NCBI GenBank assembly: GCA_027625915.1
Contig: JANTQA010000021.1
Location: 620,001 to 684,000 of the forward strand
DNA length: 64,000 nt
Reading direction: 5' to 3'
DNA from: Anaeramoeba flamelloides
Lineage: Eukaryota; Metamonada; Anaeramoebidae
Numbering within the stretch: position 1 is the first letter of the stretch; the number at the start of each line of letters is the position of its first letter. A model generated the notes under the pieces. It was given only the letters and a program-made list of their open reading frames with translations, had not been told where the DNA came from and ran no database searches. The position numbers and the translations under genes are program-made. Shown one piece after another: positions 12,493 through 24,256 of the stretch.

Positions 12493-14175
12493 CTATAATT
12501 TAGATCCAAGGTATTGCCAAAAATGATAATTATTTGTTTGATCATAAAAAGTAACATGAGATTCTCGATTTTGTAAAAAAAAATAAATGAAAAGAAAAAA
12601 ATTTTTTTCCCATACAAACTGTCTTATTTATTTTATAAAAGTATTACGTCTTTCATACTCTTCAAACACCTGAAGACACTTTACTTCCATTTCAAACGTT
12701 TTCTAACATTTTTAACTGGGAAAAGCTTTATAAAAATTTCAGAGCTTGGTAAATTAATATAGTTTTTTTGGAAATTTCAAAAAATATTTTTCTTTATCAT
12801 GATTATTATTTTATTGCAATAATTTGAAATATCGAGATTTTATGATTTTTCGCCATAATGTGGATTCTCACAATTTTTTCAGTATTATCAAAAATTTTGG
12901 CTAATATCGTGATTATATAAATTATTTTTCAACAATTTTGACTCGCTTATAATGTTAAGGGATAATGTTTTGAGAGTTTATTATAAGTAAAAGTTTTCAA
13001 ATTTAAAGATTTTAATTATTTTTTCTAATTTTGGAGATTATTATTTTTCTATTTACTTAATTTTGTTTTTTGCTTTTTTAATTGTTTTTTTTTTTTTTTT
13101 TTTTTTTTTTTTGCAAAAGATCATTTCAAAAAAAATGATCTTTGAAATAACAAGTAATCATTTAAAAATGAGACTATATAAGGTCTTTTAAAATGAATTT
13201 AATTATCAACAAAAAAACTTCTTGTTGTTAACTTTTTTTTCAGACTTCAGTAATAAAAAAAAACATAATGCTCATTTCAAAAATTGTGATTCACTTTTTT
13301 TTAGTTTTTGATTCACTTTTTTTTTAATTATTAAAATATCAAGTTTTTATATATTTAGAATGATTTAAAAGTGAGTTGTATATCAGGTTTAATTATGTGT
13401 TGTTCTTGAATACTAAAGAGTATTTTTTTTTTTAATTTATTTTTTAGAAAGTATCACTTTTTTAACTCGGATTTCTATTATCATCAAAAGATTTAATAAT
13501 CAATTTTGAAAAATAAATTAGAGATAAATAAATAAAACTAATTATTATACCAAAATATTGAATTTTTATTTGATTTATAAGCTGATTGGGTATTTACATC
13601 AATATTGATAATAAATAAAGGATATTCACTGACACACAAAAGTATACTATAATATATAAAAAAAAAATTAGACTGTTTTATTTGTTTGTAGACACTTTAG
13701 GGATTAAAAAATAAAATAGAATAAAAAATATTTTAAATTGTTAATCTTGTTTCGAATTCGATGAAAATGTCCCGTGATATTTTTTTTTAAAAAAAATAAT
13801 AAAGATTTTTTTTCAAACCACTTTTTAACCTCTCTTAATGTAAAAAACAGATTTTAAACAAATAATTCTGATTTGATGTCAATTATTTTTTAAATTGTAG
13901 AAAATAAAATATTAAATCTTGTTAAATTAGGAGAATTCATCCCTTTTTTTGAAAAAAAAAAAAACAAACAAATAAAAAATATTTATATATTTAATTATTT
14001 AGAGAAGGGAGGTAATTGAAGAAAATTTTATCAAATAAAAAAAAGAGAGAGAAGGAGAAGTAAAGTCATTAAAATACCAATAAAACTAATAATATCATTT
14101 ATATGACTAAATTAAAAAAATAATGACATTAATTTTTCCAGGGTTTATGGAGATTGGGTAAAATCATTGATTTTA

Positions 14176-14373
14176 CAGTCAGTTTCACTTTTAAGGCACA
14201 AACTTTCAACGAAATTTAAGGTACTAAAAAAATCTCAAATTAAGACACAAGATTTGGAATTTTAATTTTTACAATTTATTTTTACTAGAATCTGAATTTT
14301 GTGCCTTAATTTGAGATTTTTTTTGTGCCTTAAATTTCGTTGAAAGTTTGTGCCTTAAAAGTGAAACTGACTG
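14176..14373 (+). mobile_element. Palindromic MITE family B, copy B1
   Basis: A 198-base foldback element flanked by TA on both sides. The left arm starts CAGTCAGTTTCACTTTTAAG and the right arm is nearly its exact reverse complement for about 85 bases. It is nearly identical to B2 at 21842-22038, which suggests recent movement. The TA target and CAGT ends are typical of non-autonomous Tc1/mariner relatives. Confidence 0.85.
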
Positions 14374-14374
14374 T

Positions 14375-14720
14375 AATCTATTCTTTTGAATTCTGAAAAA
14401 CTAGGCACTTAACGACACTTTTCATTTGTTTTCCATAATTCAAAAGAATTGAGTAAAATATTTAATTTTATAAATTCTTCATAATCGAAAAACACCATTA
14501 GGATTTCTTGGGTTATTTGTTTATCTTAAAAATCAATAAATTTTTCAAATAAAAAAGAATCACTAAAGAAAAGTGAGGTTAGATTCTTTTCAATTTTAGA
14601 AATTCAAGGCAAATTTTTTACATATTCTTTTTATTTCTAAAATCAAAAAAATCCCCGACACTTCGTGGTACTCTACAACACTCTACAGTACTTGGTGACA
14701 AGTTCCCAGAATTCACAGGT
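14375..14720 (-). repeat. Family I palindromic pieces
   Basis: Contains ATTCTTTTGAATTCTG, then CTAGGCACTTAACGACACTT, then TTCAAAAGAATTGAGTAAA. Further on is GGTACTCTACAACACTCTAC, the reverse of the GTAGAGTG words that start other family I copies. It lies immediately next to MITE B1. Confidence 0.4.
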
Positions 14721-14884
14721 GGGGAAAAAATCGATTGGAAAAATATCCTAACTTATAAAAATTCCACAATCTTTGATTAATAATTCGTATTCTGCAGTTT
14801 TTCCCATTGGGTTTTTTTTAGTTCGATAGAATTTGGTAAAATATTTCATTTTTATCTATTCTTTTAAATTAAAAAAACATATTT

Positions 14885-15075
14885 ACAGCATCTCGTAGTG
14901 GAGTATTAGATACCCAATTACATATATAATACTATTTTAATTATTTTTTGTTTTTATTTTTATTTATAAAGTATCCTTGTTTGCTTTAAGTTTACTGACA
15001 ATTATAATGTTGATAAAAAATTCCATACAATAAGAATAAATTTCATATTTAAAATTAATAAATCTTTCTGAGGAA
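14885..15075 (+). repeat. Dispersed repeat family O, copy 1
   Basis: Shares with 54850-55040 the order: a TACCC-AATT block, TACTATTTTAAT, then long T-rich runs, TTTAAGTTTnCTnAC, TGATnAAAAATTC, and AAnAATAAATTTC. It is diverged, with no coding content. Confidence 0.35.
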
Positions 15076-16729
15076 ATTATTCTGAGAATAATTTGTAAAC
15101 GGTTGAAACAGTGGGCGCAGTTGTATATTTTTTTGAAGAATATTTTATACCATGGTTTTCTATTATTACACTCGGGGTATCTGTCTACTGATTGATAAAA
15201 GATTATTGAGTATAAATGCTCGCTTGTAATCTAGGCTGGTAATATAGTTATTTTTGATTCTAATCAGAAAAAAATTCAAAAGAAGTCGAATTTAAGGAAA
15301 ATAAAAAAACATTTAAATAATATATGTATAAAAAAATAATCAATCACATAAATATCTTATTTTTACTTTATTGTTTTTTTTTACAAATCAATCAGCATTT
15401 AGTGGAAATTTTTTTTTTTTCTAATACCATCCATTTTTTTTTTTTAATATCGAGAAAAAAAATATTTTTTTATATATTTCTTTGAATACTCTCAAAAGTT
15501 ATATTCTCATTTTTTATTTTTTTTTTCGGGAATGGGGGGCAATACTAAATAGCCCCTGAACACATACAAAATTTTTAATTGGATCGAAATATTGTGAATT
15601 TCCTCTACTTATTATTTTTCCCTTCTTCATTTTTTTCTCTGTCCATTTTTTTTACATTTCTTTATTTTTTTAAAACTATTTATTTTTCTCTCTTTTTTTT
15701 TTCGGAAGTTAAATTAAGTTTCAATTACTCTTAGTAATTGAGTCTATTTAAAACCTTACATGAATTGGCAGTGTCAAATATTATCCACTGTACGGTTCAC
15801 ACTAACTGAATAATTGTCTTTCATTTAACCTCAAACTAGTAATTCTAATATTCATAATTTTCCAACAAATAAATTTCGTATTAATTTAATACATCAACGT
15901 CTTTTGAGTTTTACTATATATAAAAGTTTGATATTTTGATTAAAAAAATGTTCAAAGGAAATTTTTGTGATCTCCAGACTAAAGGTAATTTGCAATTTTG
16001 TTTTTTTTGAAATTTTTTTCAAATAAATAGAAATATAATTTTTTTTTATTATAATTCTTAGTGGATATAAGACGGCTAGTAATGTTTTTCCAAGTCAAAT
16101 TTTGACACTGATATATATTTTTAAAACGCTGAGAATAAAAATAAGAGGAATGATATTAAAATTTGTTTATTTATTAAAATATACTATAAATAAGATTTTT
16201 TTAGGAATTATTCAACTATAATTCCATAATTCCAAAATGTTTTTAAATATCTAAATTTGTTGGAATAGTACTTAATTTTTTATTTTAATGAAATATTTCC
16301 TTCCGCAAGGTATCAATAAAAGATTTTATTTAGAAGCTCTCAGGATACAGTAAATCCATTTATCACCCTAATTTCCTATTTTAATTCATTTTTTTTTTTT
16401 TTGAAATCTAGGTTTTCTTGATCTAATTGAAAATAATAAATTCAAATAGGAAAGGCTTTTAATAAAAAATTTAATGGTGGCCTTGAAAGAAATGTCTCAA
16501 CACAATTGTAAAAATAATAATTCCAAACGTGTTTATTAGATTATGATTTAATCTTTTAACAGTTTATATTGTTTTAAAATTTAATTTAGTAATAAGGGTT
16601 AATAGTTGTTTTGGGACCGCTATAAATTTGATTTGAAATTCATTACTTCTATGAAATACAACCCCAGAAATCTAATTCTTATTTGTGTATATATCTCAAC
16701 TTTTTCGTTTTTCGAGATTTTTATATTTG

Positions 16730-17110
16730 GGAAAAAAAGTTCAACACAGTTTTTATTTGGAAATCCTTAATAGAACTTGAAAACGAAAAATAAGATCAAA
16801 AAATGAAAGATTAAAAACAAATATAGGATTAAACACAATAGAAATTGTTATAAAAGCGTCCCTTAATTTGATAATGCTTTTTATTTGATTAATTATTAAA
16901 AAGTTTAATTGAAAATTTGATTATTTTTGATATCTTTAAAAAGAACTTTTCAGATTTAGATAAAACAGTACATCTCTAACACTTTAATTGGTTTTGCTGA
17001 TAATACTCTAACTGTTTATTCTTATAAAGTTAATCTTTCTTCTTTTAAATTAAGTTATTTTTCATTTCTAGTAAGGTTACCAATTAAAAATTGTGTTGAA
17101 CTTTTTTCTT
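16730..17110 (+). mobile_element. TIR element family K, copy K1
   Basis: A left end AAAAAAAGTTCAACACAG continuing to TTTTTATTTGGAAATCCTT is mirrored by a right end AAGGTTACCAATTAAAAA continuing to TTGTGTTGAACTTTTTT. The element is about 380 bases with roughly 40-base inverted ends. The subterminal sequence GAAAAATAAGATCAA is shared with K2 at 44305. It is too short to encode a transposase. Confidence 0.6.
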
Positions 17111-18098
17111 ACTCAAAATATTCAATTAAATTATAAAGAATAAATAAATTCAAATGAGAGAAATCCTTTTTATTGATCAGATACATTTTGAAAATTCTTT
17201 TAAGAATTTTGAAATTCAGATTTGAAAAGTAAGGAATTATAATAAGTTTTAATTCTTGATTTCCTCATTGTTGGTCATTCAATTACTGGTTGTTTTAAAA
17301 AATAGTTGGTCACCAATACTTTCAAAATAGAATTACTGGTCTTTGAATTTAAAATGGGAAAAAATTTTCACTTTTTTAACAATATTTTTCTTTAATAAAT
17401 TGAGTTCTCAAAGAAGTAGGTTGGAGTTTGTTGACTCTACTTGAAAAAGGAATTGAAAATGAAGTCAAAATTTTTCATATTTATGATTCAAATACCAATA
17501 GGAAATTTTTTTTATAATTAAAATTCAAATAACAGTAAAAAAAAAATTTTTTTTTTTATTCCTTTACATTTCTCATACCCACCTGAATCCTCAAACTTTG
17601 ATTCTTATAATTACATTTTTTAAAACAATTATTGAATTCGAAAATTTTGTAAAAGCTGATGGGTGAATTATTTTTTTATTTATTAGTAATTTTGTAAAAT
17701 TATCACAAATAAAAAAATTTAATAAGCAAAATTTTGAAGGGAATTAAAAAGAGTTATGTAATAATTTACTTTGTAATACAAAACATTGTAATAACTGATT
17801 CGATAATATTCCAAATTAAAGTAAAAATATAATAAGCATAATAAGCAATAAAATACAAAAAGTTGAAGATGTTTCATTTTTATTAAAAGTATCAAAATAA
17901 TATAATTATTTGAAGTTTCAAAAAGAACAGATAACAAATTTTATATTACTTTTATTATATTTTCGTGGTAATGGGAGAGATACCATATTAATCATAAAAT
18001 ATTATTATAAAATATAATAATAAAGATTAATTCGAATGTTGGAAAATATTTAAATAAAAAAAAAAAAATTAAATTTTTTTTTTTTAATTAATATTTTC

Positions 18099-18658
18099 TT
18101 ACCAATTTCCTTGATAATCAGCACCTCCTACTTTTCTAACTTCTTTCATAATGTCTTCGTATTCAAATTCGCTTTCTTCAGTACCCATCCTTTCGATGGC
18201 GAATTGTTTGATAACTTTTTTAACATCTGCTTTGTGGACAGAGACACGTGCTCTTCTCATGACACCACAGTTTTCACCTACCCATGTGATGAAGACAAAT
18301 TTTGGTCTTTTGGATTCTTCGTCACCGGCAATGACACGGAGATATCCATAGACAACTTGTGTTGCATCAAAAAGGGATTTCATTTCATCAATTCCACCTG
18401 ATCCAGTTCCGATCATTTCTAAGTCGTTAGTTTTTCCAACATAACCACATGCCATCCTTTTAGTTGAATAAATTTTCAATTAATTTGCAAAAAAAGTAAA
18501 GAGAACAAAGGGGGAAAAAAAATTAAATTTTCGATTTTGAATAATAAGAAGAAACCTAAATAAAATTATTTGTAAAATATTTACCAGTTAGATTCGGTGT
18601 TGTCGTCTCTGACGTCGTTGTAAGCTTCTTCAATTGCTGGGTCTTCTACGTTAGCCAT
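18099..18658 (-). CDS. Coactosin (ADF-homology F-actin-binding protein), two exons
   Basis: Coactosin binds F-actin and counteracts capping; it acts in the actin cortex. Exon 1 is 18658-18585 and exon 2 is 18456-18099, with a 128-base intron (GTAAAT..AAAG) that splits the Trp codon at residue 25. The product is 143 residues, matching the family (about 142). Recognisable features: an N-terminal helix ending VRDDNTESNW, a TGSGG turn, the central strand KFVFITWVGENCG at 77-89 (human KFALITWIGENV), RRARVSVHKADVKKV at 92-106, the actin-contact helix, and the family ending GGADY. The start gives the family N-terminus directly. The stop comes from TGGTAAGA, which itself resembles a splice donor, so a small further exon cannot be excluded. 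Confidence 0.93.
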
Positions 18659-18776
18659 TTTAGATCTATAATATTATCACATTAAAATTTTTAAAAAAAA
18701 AATAATTAATAAATTTAAGAAGAAATTTCTTGAATAAAAAGGGATCTTTGAAATTAAAATAAAAAAAAAAAAAAAA

Positions 18777-18810
<34 letters not shown>

Positions 18811-19613
18811 AAAAAGTAAAACGTACAAATTTGATTGATAAGTGAGAGGAAAAAAAAATGAATGTTTATTTGTAAATTTCTTTTTGAGATAAAATTAGAA
18901 AGAAGACAACAAAGTGAAAAAAAACCCTCTCTATTTGATATTGGAACTTTTAATCGAATTTGAAAGATTTTCAAAATAATTGAAAAAAAAGAAAAAGTAG
19001 AAGAAAATATAAATCACACAAAGTGTGAATATAGTTTGCTAATCTCAAGATCTAACCAAATGCAAAAAGTTTACAAAAAGTTCAACAAATAAAAAACAAT
19101 AAGTTTTTTCACAAAAACAAACTACAAAAAAAGTAAAGATAACAAAAAATTTTGAGGGAATAAACACAAATTTGGGTGTGGAATTTTCAAATAGACTCGA
19201 ATTTTCAACACTTGACAAAATTCAAATAATAAAGTTAAAGAACGCTAAGGAATAAGAGGAAAGTTTACCTTTTTTCGAGTTGTTTCAATCATTTATAAAT
19301 ATCACGAATGTCATGAACACACGAAACTTTTTTACAAAACAAGTTTTTCAGTAGATTCTTAAAATAAGAATGTGAAGGAAAGACCATTCAAAAATAACAC
19401 GAAAGAGGAAATAGTTGTCTTCTCCTTAAATTTAAAACACATGATGAAGGTAAAAAGGAAATATACTTTTTTTTTTTAAATTTTTACCTTTCTTTTCTTT
19501 TTTCGATTTCTAGACTCACGAACAAAATAGTCTCCACTTTTTTCTGGGATAGGTAGGTGAAAAGATTTTTTATTAAAGTTAAATAAAGTGATAAAATGAA
19601 TTACCAAAAATTC

Positions 19614-19959
19614 TTATTTTGTAGTTTTTTTCCAATTTTCAAACTTTAAAAAGGTTTTTGAATTCTGAGACTGATTGGCATGAATTAAAAATAATAAACC
19701 CAACTTGGCTTTAAAAATAATCTTACAACCCAAAATACATTTCTTGCTTTGGGATTGAAAATAGAGCAAAACTTTCACTTCCTTTACTTTTGTTTTTGAC
19801 AAAATTTCAAGATGTTCAATCAAAAATGATCCCTTTTTCCTTGAGTGGTACTTTTGAAGGTAGTTTTCCGATAAGTCTAGAAAACTATGGACTATCAAGC
19901 TTTGGGAAATAGGACGAACGGAAAACAAACGAGCAAATGTGATGAAATTTGGTAGCAAT
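19614..19959 (-). CDS. Possible exon of an unrecognised minus-strand gene
   Basis: An open stretch of 114 codons reads LLPNFITFARLFSVRP onward, with mixed residues including Cys, Trp, Pro and His and few homopolymer runs. It looks more like protein than other random frames here. There is no ATG at the start: the frame opens with TTG directly after a good acceptor (TTAAATTAG), so it would be an internal or last exon. It ends with a plain TAA. I recognise no domain, and upstream DNA (20.0-20.3 kb) contains a family A repeat and no obvious partner exon. It may be chance. Confidence 0.22.
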
Positions 19960-20160
19960 CTAATTTAAATTTTGAAAAATATATTTTGTAAATAAACATC
20001 TCTTTTGGGTTACTCAGTGAACTTGAAAAAGGAAATAATTGCCTTTGGGTAAGATACACTTTTGCTTTTTCACAGTTAATCTCCTCAAATGTTCCTATGT
20101 TACTTTAAAAAAACAGTTTTCATAATCTTTCTTTCTGATTGACAGTAATAATAAATTGAT

Positions 20161-20246
20161 TATGGCTAGTTATTAACCTCATATTTGTTCCAGAACCAAG
20201 GAGTGGTTTGAAACCTAAAAAGGTTATTGTGAAATTGACCTTCTTT
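20161..20246 (-). repeat. Dispersed repeat family A, copy A3 (inverted)
   Basis: Read on the minus strand it gives CACAATAACCTTTTTAGGTT, TCAAACCACTCCTTGG and TAATAACTAGCC, following A1 at the window start. It is diverged. Confidence 0.4.
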
Positions 20247-21130
20247 TAATTGACAAAATTCAAATATCAAAAAAAAATTTCACATAATGTATCTCATTGA
20301 CAAAAATTCAATTTAAAAAAAATTTATTCCGAGAAAGCAATTGGTAAAAATTCAAATAACAAAAAAAAATTTCACATAGGATATCTCTTTGTCAAAAAAG
20401 TCAATCAAAAAAAATAGTTTTACAGAATTCTCAATTCTAAAAATTTAAATTGCTAAAAAAAAAGAATTTCTTATTTCATTTTATATTTCCAAAGGGTTTA
20501 ATATATTCAATTTAAAATAAATTGTTTTCTAAAAGTACACAATCAATTTAATTCGATTTAATCTAATTTTTAGTTAATTTATAACCCCATATATTTGACA
20601 AAATAAGAATTTTTTTAACATTCTTTGAGAAAAAAATAACTTATTCGAGAAAGGAAAAAAATGAAAAAAAAAAATCTTTGAGATCTTTAAAAAATGAGAA
20701 AGAAAGAAACTACAAAATCTGAAACAGTTATTGTTAAAATTATATTTGTCAAATATTTAAATTTAAAATTGAGTGCATCTTGTATTTCCTTTTCCTAAAA
20801 ATGATGGAGTATTTGATAGCTGATTATTTGAGATCAATTAAACATCACACGACATTCGCTTAGTTTTTAATTTGGTATTAAGTATTTTTTACGATTACTA
20901 TTTTTTTTTCAATTCTAAAAATTATTTTTTCACTAATTGATTAGAAACTTAACTAGATTGAAATATAATGAATCCACGCATTTAAATTATGGCCAAGTAC
21001 ACCCCCAAGAACCCCAATATACAAAGTTTAATTGTTTCCAATAGTTTTTTTTTTTTTTTTTTGAAAAAGTTGAAAATTATTTTTGGTTTGTCTTGAAATA
21101 ATATAAGTGAAATAATTTTCAGTTCATTAT

Positions 21131-21150
21131 CCCCCCCCCCCACCCACCCC
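21131..21150 (-). other. G-quadruplex-capable run
   Basis: The plus strand has C11-A-C3-A-C4, so the minus strand carries four G-tracts separated by single T or cut from a long G run. Such a run is exceptional in DNA this AT-rich. It lies about 100 bases before element C1. Confidence 0.45.
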
Positions 21151-21257
21151 ACAACAATTTTTTCCCTTCGAATAATATTTCCAAGATGATTCAGTATTTT
21201 ATAGTTTATATTTATTTATTTGGATATTTTTTGTTTTACACACACGTGTATACATAA

Positions 21258-21833
21258 ATTCTATTTCCAAAAAAGTGGGGCAAATTTATCTTAAAATATA
21301 TTTATTAAACTAAATCTTCAAAAAATTATTTAAAAATCAATAATCATTAACTACCATTTATTTATTCATAATAATTCAATTTGTTTGTTAGTATTGTATA
21401 ACATAAATAAAAAATATTAAATTTTCTATTCTCAATTTTAAATGATATTTTTTTGTGACAATTGGTGGTTATTATTTTGTTTTTGATTAAAACAATCATT
21501 TTCATAAATAATTTAATCTAAACAAAATTTAAAACAGAATTAAAAATATTTAAATGTTATTTACTTTTTAAAAAACCATTTACACCTTTCTGTATCACTA
21601 GTTTTTTATTAAAATTCGCAGTTTATTGTTTTCAAAAACAGTTCTATTTTTTTTTTCATTTTTTGAAAATATTTCATCAAACATATTTTGAAATAAAAAA
21701 CCAAGTAATTTATTTAATCGGTATTAATATTAAGCTTAATTTGAATATTGACTTTTAACGAATACCCCTACTAAAAAAGAGGATTTTTTATAAAATATAA
21801 AAAAAAAATTTCCACTTTTTTGAAAATACCTTA
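21258..21833 (+). mobile_element. TIR element family C, copy C1 (~575 bp)
   Basis: Ends are inverted copies built on GGTATTTCCAAAAAAGTGGG: left TATTTCCAAAAAAGTGGGGC, right CCACTTTTTTGAAAATACCT. The body matches C2 and C3 throughout, e.g. CATTAACTACCATTTATTTA, AATTCAATTTGTTTGTTAGT, ATCGGTATTAATATTAA and AACGAATACC. It is non-autonomous, with no transposase frame. Confidence 0.75.
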
Positions 21834-21841
21834 TAAATATA

Positions 21842-22038
21842 CAGTCAGTTTCACTTTTAAGGCACAAACTTTCAACGAAATTTAAGGCACAAAAAAATCT
21901 CAAATTAAGGCACAAAATTTGGAATTTTTAATTTTTGCAATTTATTTTACTAGAATCTGAATTTTGTGCCTTAATTTGAGATTTTTATTGTGCCTTAAAT
22001 TTCGTTGAAAGTTTGTGCCTTAAAAGTGAAACTGACTG
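21842..22038 (+). mobile_element. Palindromic MITE family B, copy B2
   Basis: A 197-base near-perfect foldback element with TA on both sides. The arms begin CAGTCAGTTTCACTTTTAAG and end in its complement; only about 40 bases in the middle are unpaired. It is nearly identical to B1 (about 95 percent by eye). It sits eight bases beyond the right end of C1. Confidence 0.88.
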
Positions 22039-22059
22039 TATATATATAAACTAAAATTC

Positions 22060-22560
22060 AAAATTTTCCACACAGCTAAAACGTTCCAAACAATCACAAT
22101 AATACAATTTCATTGAAATTGGAGATAATTTTTTCATCTTTTAGTTTTTCTTTTCATTTCATTGTTTGTATTCCGTAATTTGTTTCGTTGGATCGTAAAT
22201 TTTTTTCAAGGTTTGATATTATGTTAAAGTTGAGTTATTTCAAATGGAAGAACTCAAATAAAATTAGTTGATAGTATCTAACCTTTGATCGATCATTAAT
22301 CCTAATAGAATTTAAACAAATTTACTAATGTATTTTTTAGTTTTGCCCTCTCCAAAATTTTTACACACCCCTGATTTATTTGTATTGATAATTATTTATT
22401 TATTGTTTTGTGAGTATTGTAATTGATAAAAAAGTGTTGAAATTTCAATTAGTGAATGGTTCTAATTTGATAAATCTTCTTGAATTGATTAAATAAGTTT
22501 TTTCTTTCACAAATCGAATTCTGGGGTGTTAAAAATTTTGAATTGGTGTTTATATATATA
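22060..22560 (+). repeat. Dispersed repeat family E, copy E1
   Basis: Shares with 42905-43440 and 44787-45310 the order: TTTTCATTTC, CCGTAATTTGTTTCGTT, GATAGTATCTAACC (or GATGGTATCTTATC), TTTGATCGATCA, AACAAATTTAC and a TTGAATTGGTGTTTAT-type end. E1 is the most diverged of the three. It is about 500 bases, with no coding content. Confidence 0.5.
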
Positions 22561-22586
22561 TATTCCTTAGCACCCCAAATAACCTA

Positions 22587-23178
22587 AAAACATTTCAAAC
22601 AATAATTTTAATTTGAAATGTTATCAAAGGATAATAAGGTATATAATTAATAAACAATTATCTTAGAAAGAAAATTTTATAATTAAAAATTGTATAGTTA
22701 GTTAAAATAAAAAAATAATTTGAAAAAAAATTTTCAACATTGGGAATTTTTTTTTGGTTATTGTGATTTTATTATTTTTCCAAATTTTGTCAAAATAAAT
22801 TTTTTTTTTTTTTTGAAAAGTTTGTCTAGACATCAAAAACCTCTTAGTTTTAACATATAAAACACATCATACTTTACTGGAAATTTTTTTGGGGCCCTTT
22901 GCACCCCAAAATTGCCAAAGATGCTTGATTAAATAATTTATTCATTATAAAAGTTATTATAACATCACATAGAAAATTTGTTTTATCTACTGATTACTAT
23001 TCAATATCAATATCTATATTAGATTCTGAATAATTTAAAAATAAAAAAAAAATATATATTAAAATAGAAAAAAAAAATCAAATTTTTTTTCATTGCAAAA
23101 TTTTACAATTTTTTCAACAAGATTTTTTTTCAATTTTAAATGATTTGGCCAATAGTTCGAGTCAGATTAATAATTGAT
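22587..23178 (+). repeat. Dispersed repeat family D, copy D1
   Basis: Aligns along its whole length with 34775-35347. Shared blocks include TTTTAATTTGAAATGTTATC, AATTAAAAATTGTATAGTTA, AAACACATCATACTTTACTG, GGCCCTTTGCA or GGTCCTTTACA, CATCACATAGAAAATTTGTT and TTGGCCAATAGTTCGAGT. Just beyond it, GACTTTTTAAAATCTAGACA (about 23214-23233) is present in inverted form after D2, so the two loci differ by a rearrangement. Confidence 0.65.
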
Positions 23179-24256
23179 TTTTTTTTTAACTTTTTAATCA
23201 TTTTTTAATTTTTGACTTTTTAAAATCTAGACATAAAATAAACGATTTTATTGAATAAGTGAGCATAAACCAGAACTTATTTACAAGATATGGATTAATT
23301 TATAAAGGAAAAATTCAAATTCCACAAATATATTTTTTAAATATTTACCCATAACAAAAAAAAAAAAAAAAAAAAAAAACTGTTACAACGATGAAATTAT
23401 TAAATATTTCAGAAAACATATTGCTAAATAGAAAAAAAAATGTAAAATTGATTAATATTGTACAATAGTTTTTAATTGTAAAATAGTGATAAATATATTA
23501 CATTTATAAATATTTTTTAATGTATTTTTTTTATGAATTTTAAAACAAAAATTAAATCCCTGAATAAAATTGATTATTTGAATCAAACAAAAATACAAAA
23601 CTTCTAATGAAAATACAATTTAAGTTTCTCTCAATTTTCCAAAATTGAGATTTTTATTTTAAAATCTTGAAAAACAGAGAATTTTTTTTGAGATGATTTT
23701 TAATCGATAACTTGAGGGTCAAAAATGATTTCATTATTATTTTCTTTTGCTCTGGATATTCCTATTCATGTAAAATAGACTTTAAGAGTTTAATAATAGT
23801 TATTAACAAAGTTGAAATTTAATTTGTTATCATAAATATCTTTAGAATGCCAAAAACAATCTAAAGAATATAATTCGGTAAATTTTTCCTTTTTAGACTA
23901 TTTGACAATCCGAATCTTTTTTTAATTTTTGGAATGATTACTATTGTCACAAAATGAAATGATACTGTTTGTAATGTATCTGAAGAAATTACTAAGAACA
24001 CATACACTTAATACAAGGTAAAGATCAGACATACGTCCCTGATAAAGACTTTTTATTTGAAGCTTATTAAAATATAATTCGAAAATAATTGCTTTTTTCT
24101 TTCATGAAAAAGAATATTGATTTCTGGTTGTTAAAATTGATAATACCTGAAAAAACAATTCGAATATGAATACCAATCGATAAAAGTGAAATTTCAATTG
24201 AAATAACTTTCTAAAAACGATCTGTAAATCATTTTTTTCTTTTTTTTCTTAATAAT

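Larger units (their letters stand above)
8836..18098. other. 9.3 kb gene-free stretch with many small elements
   Basis: No open frame here looks like protein. The short frames at 11440-11902, 12304-12492 and 17719-17937 lie in repeats or are Phe/Ile/Lys-rich noise. Contents that can be recognised: a family M piece (9470-9665), palindromic MITE copies at 11341-11534 and 14176-14373, element H1 (11935-12492), family I pieces (14375-14720), family O (14885-15075), element K1 (16730-17110), and a 29-base T run near 13084 followed by a small hairpin (AAGATCATTT / AAATGATCTT). The Arf and coactosin genes converge on this region. Confidence 0.6.
18659..24256. other. 5.6 kb between coactosin and HPS1, rich in elements
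   Basis: Divergent promoters of coactosin (-) and HPS1 (+) must lie here, but I cannot place them. A possible minus-strand exon lies at 19614-19959. The repeat cluster at 21.2-23.2 kb is C1, MITE B2, E1 and D1, almost end to end. A G-rich strand motif lies at 21131-21150. From 23.2 to 24.25 kb I see only AT-rich DNA with homopolymers. Confidence 0.55.

Noticed and set aside
23150-23175. TTCGAGT resembling a tRNA T-loop in repeat D
   Set aside because: The flanking bases cannot form the T-arm stem and no acceptor or anticodon arm fits; it is a repeat-family motif.
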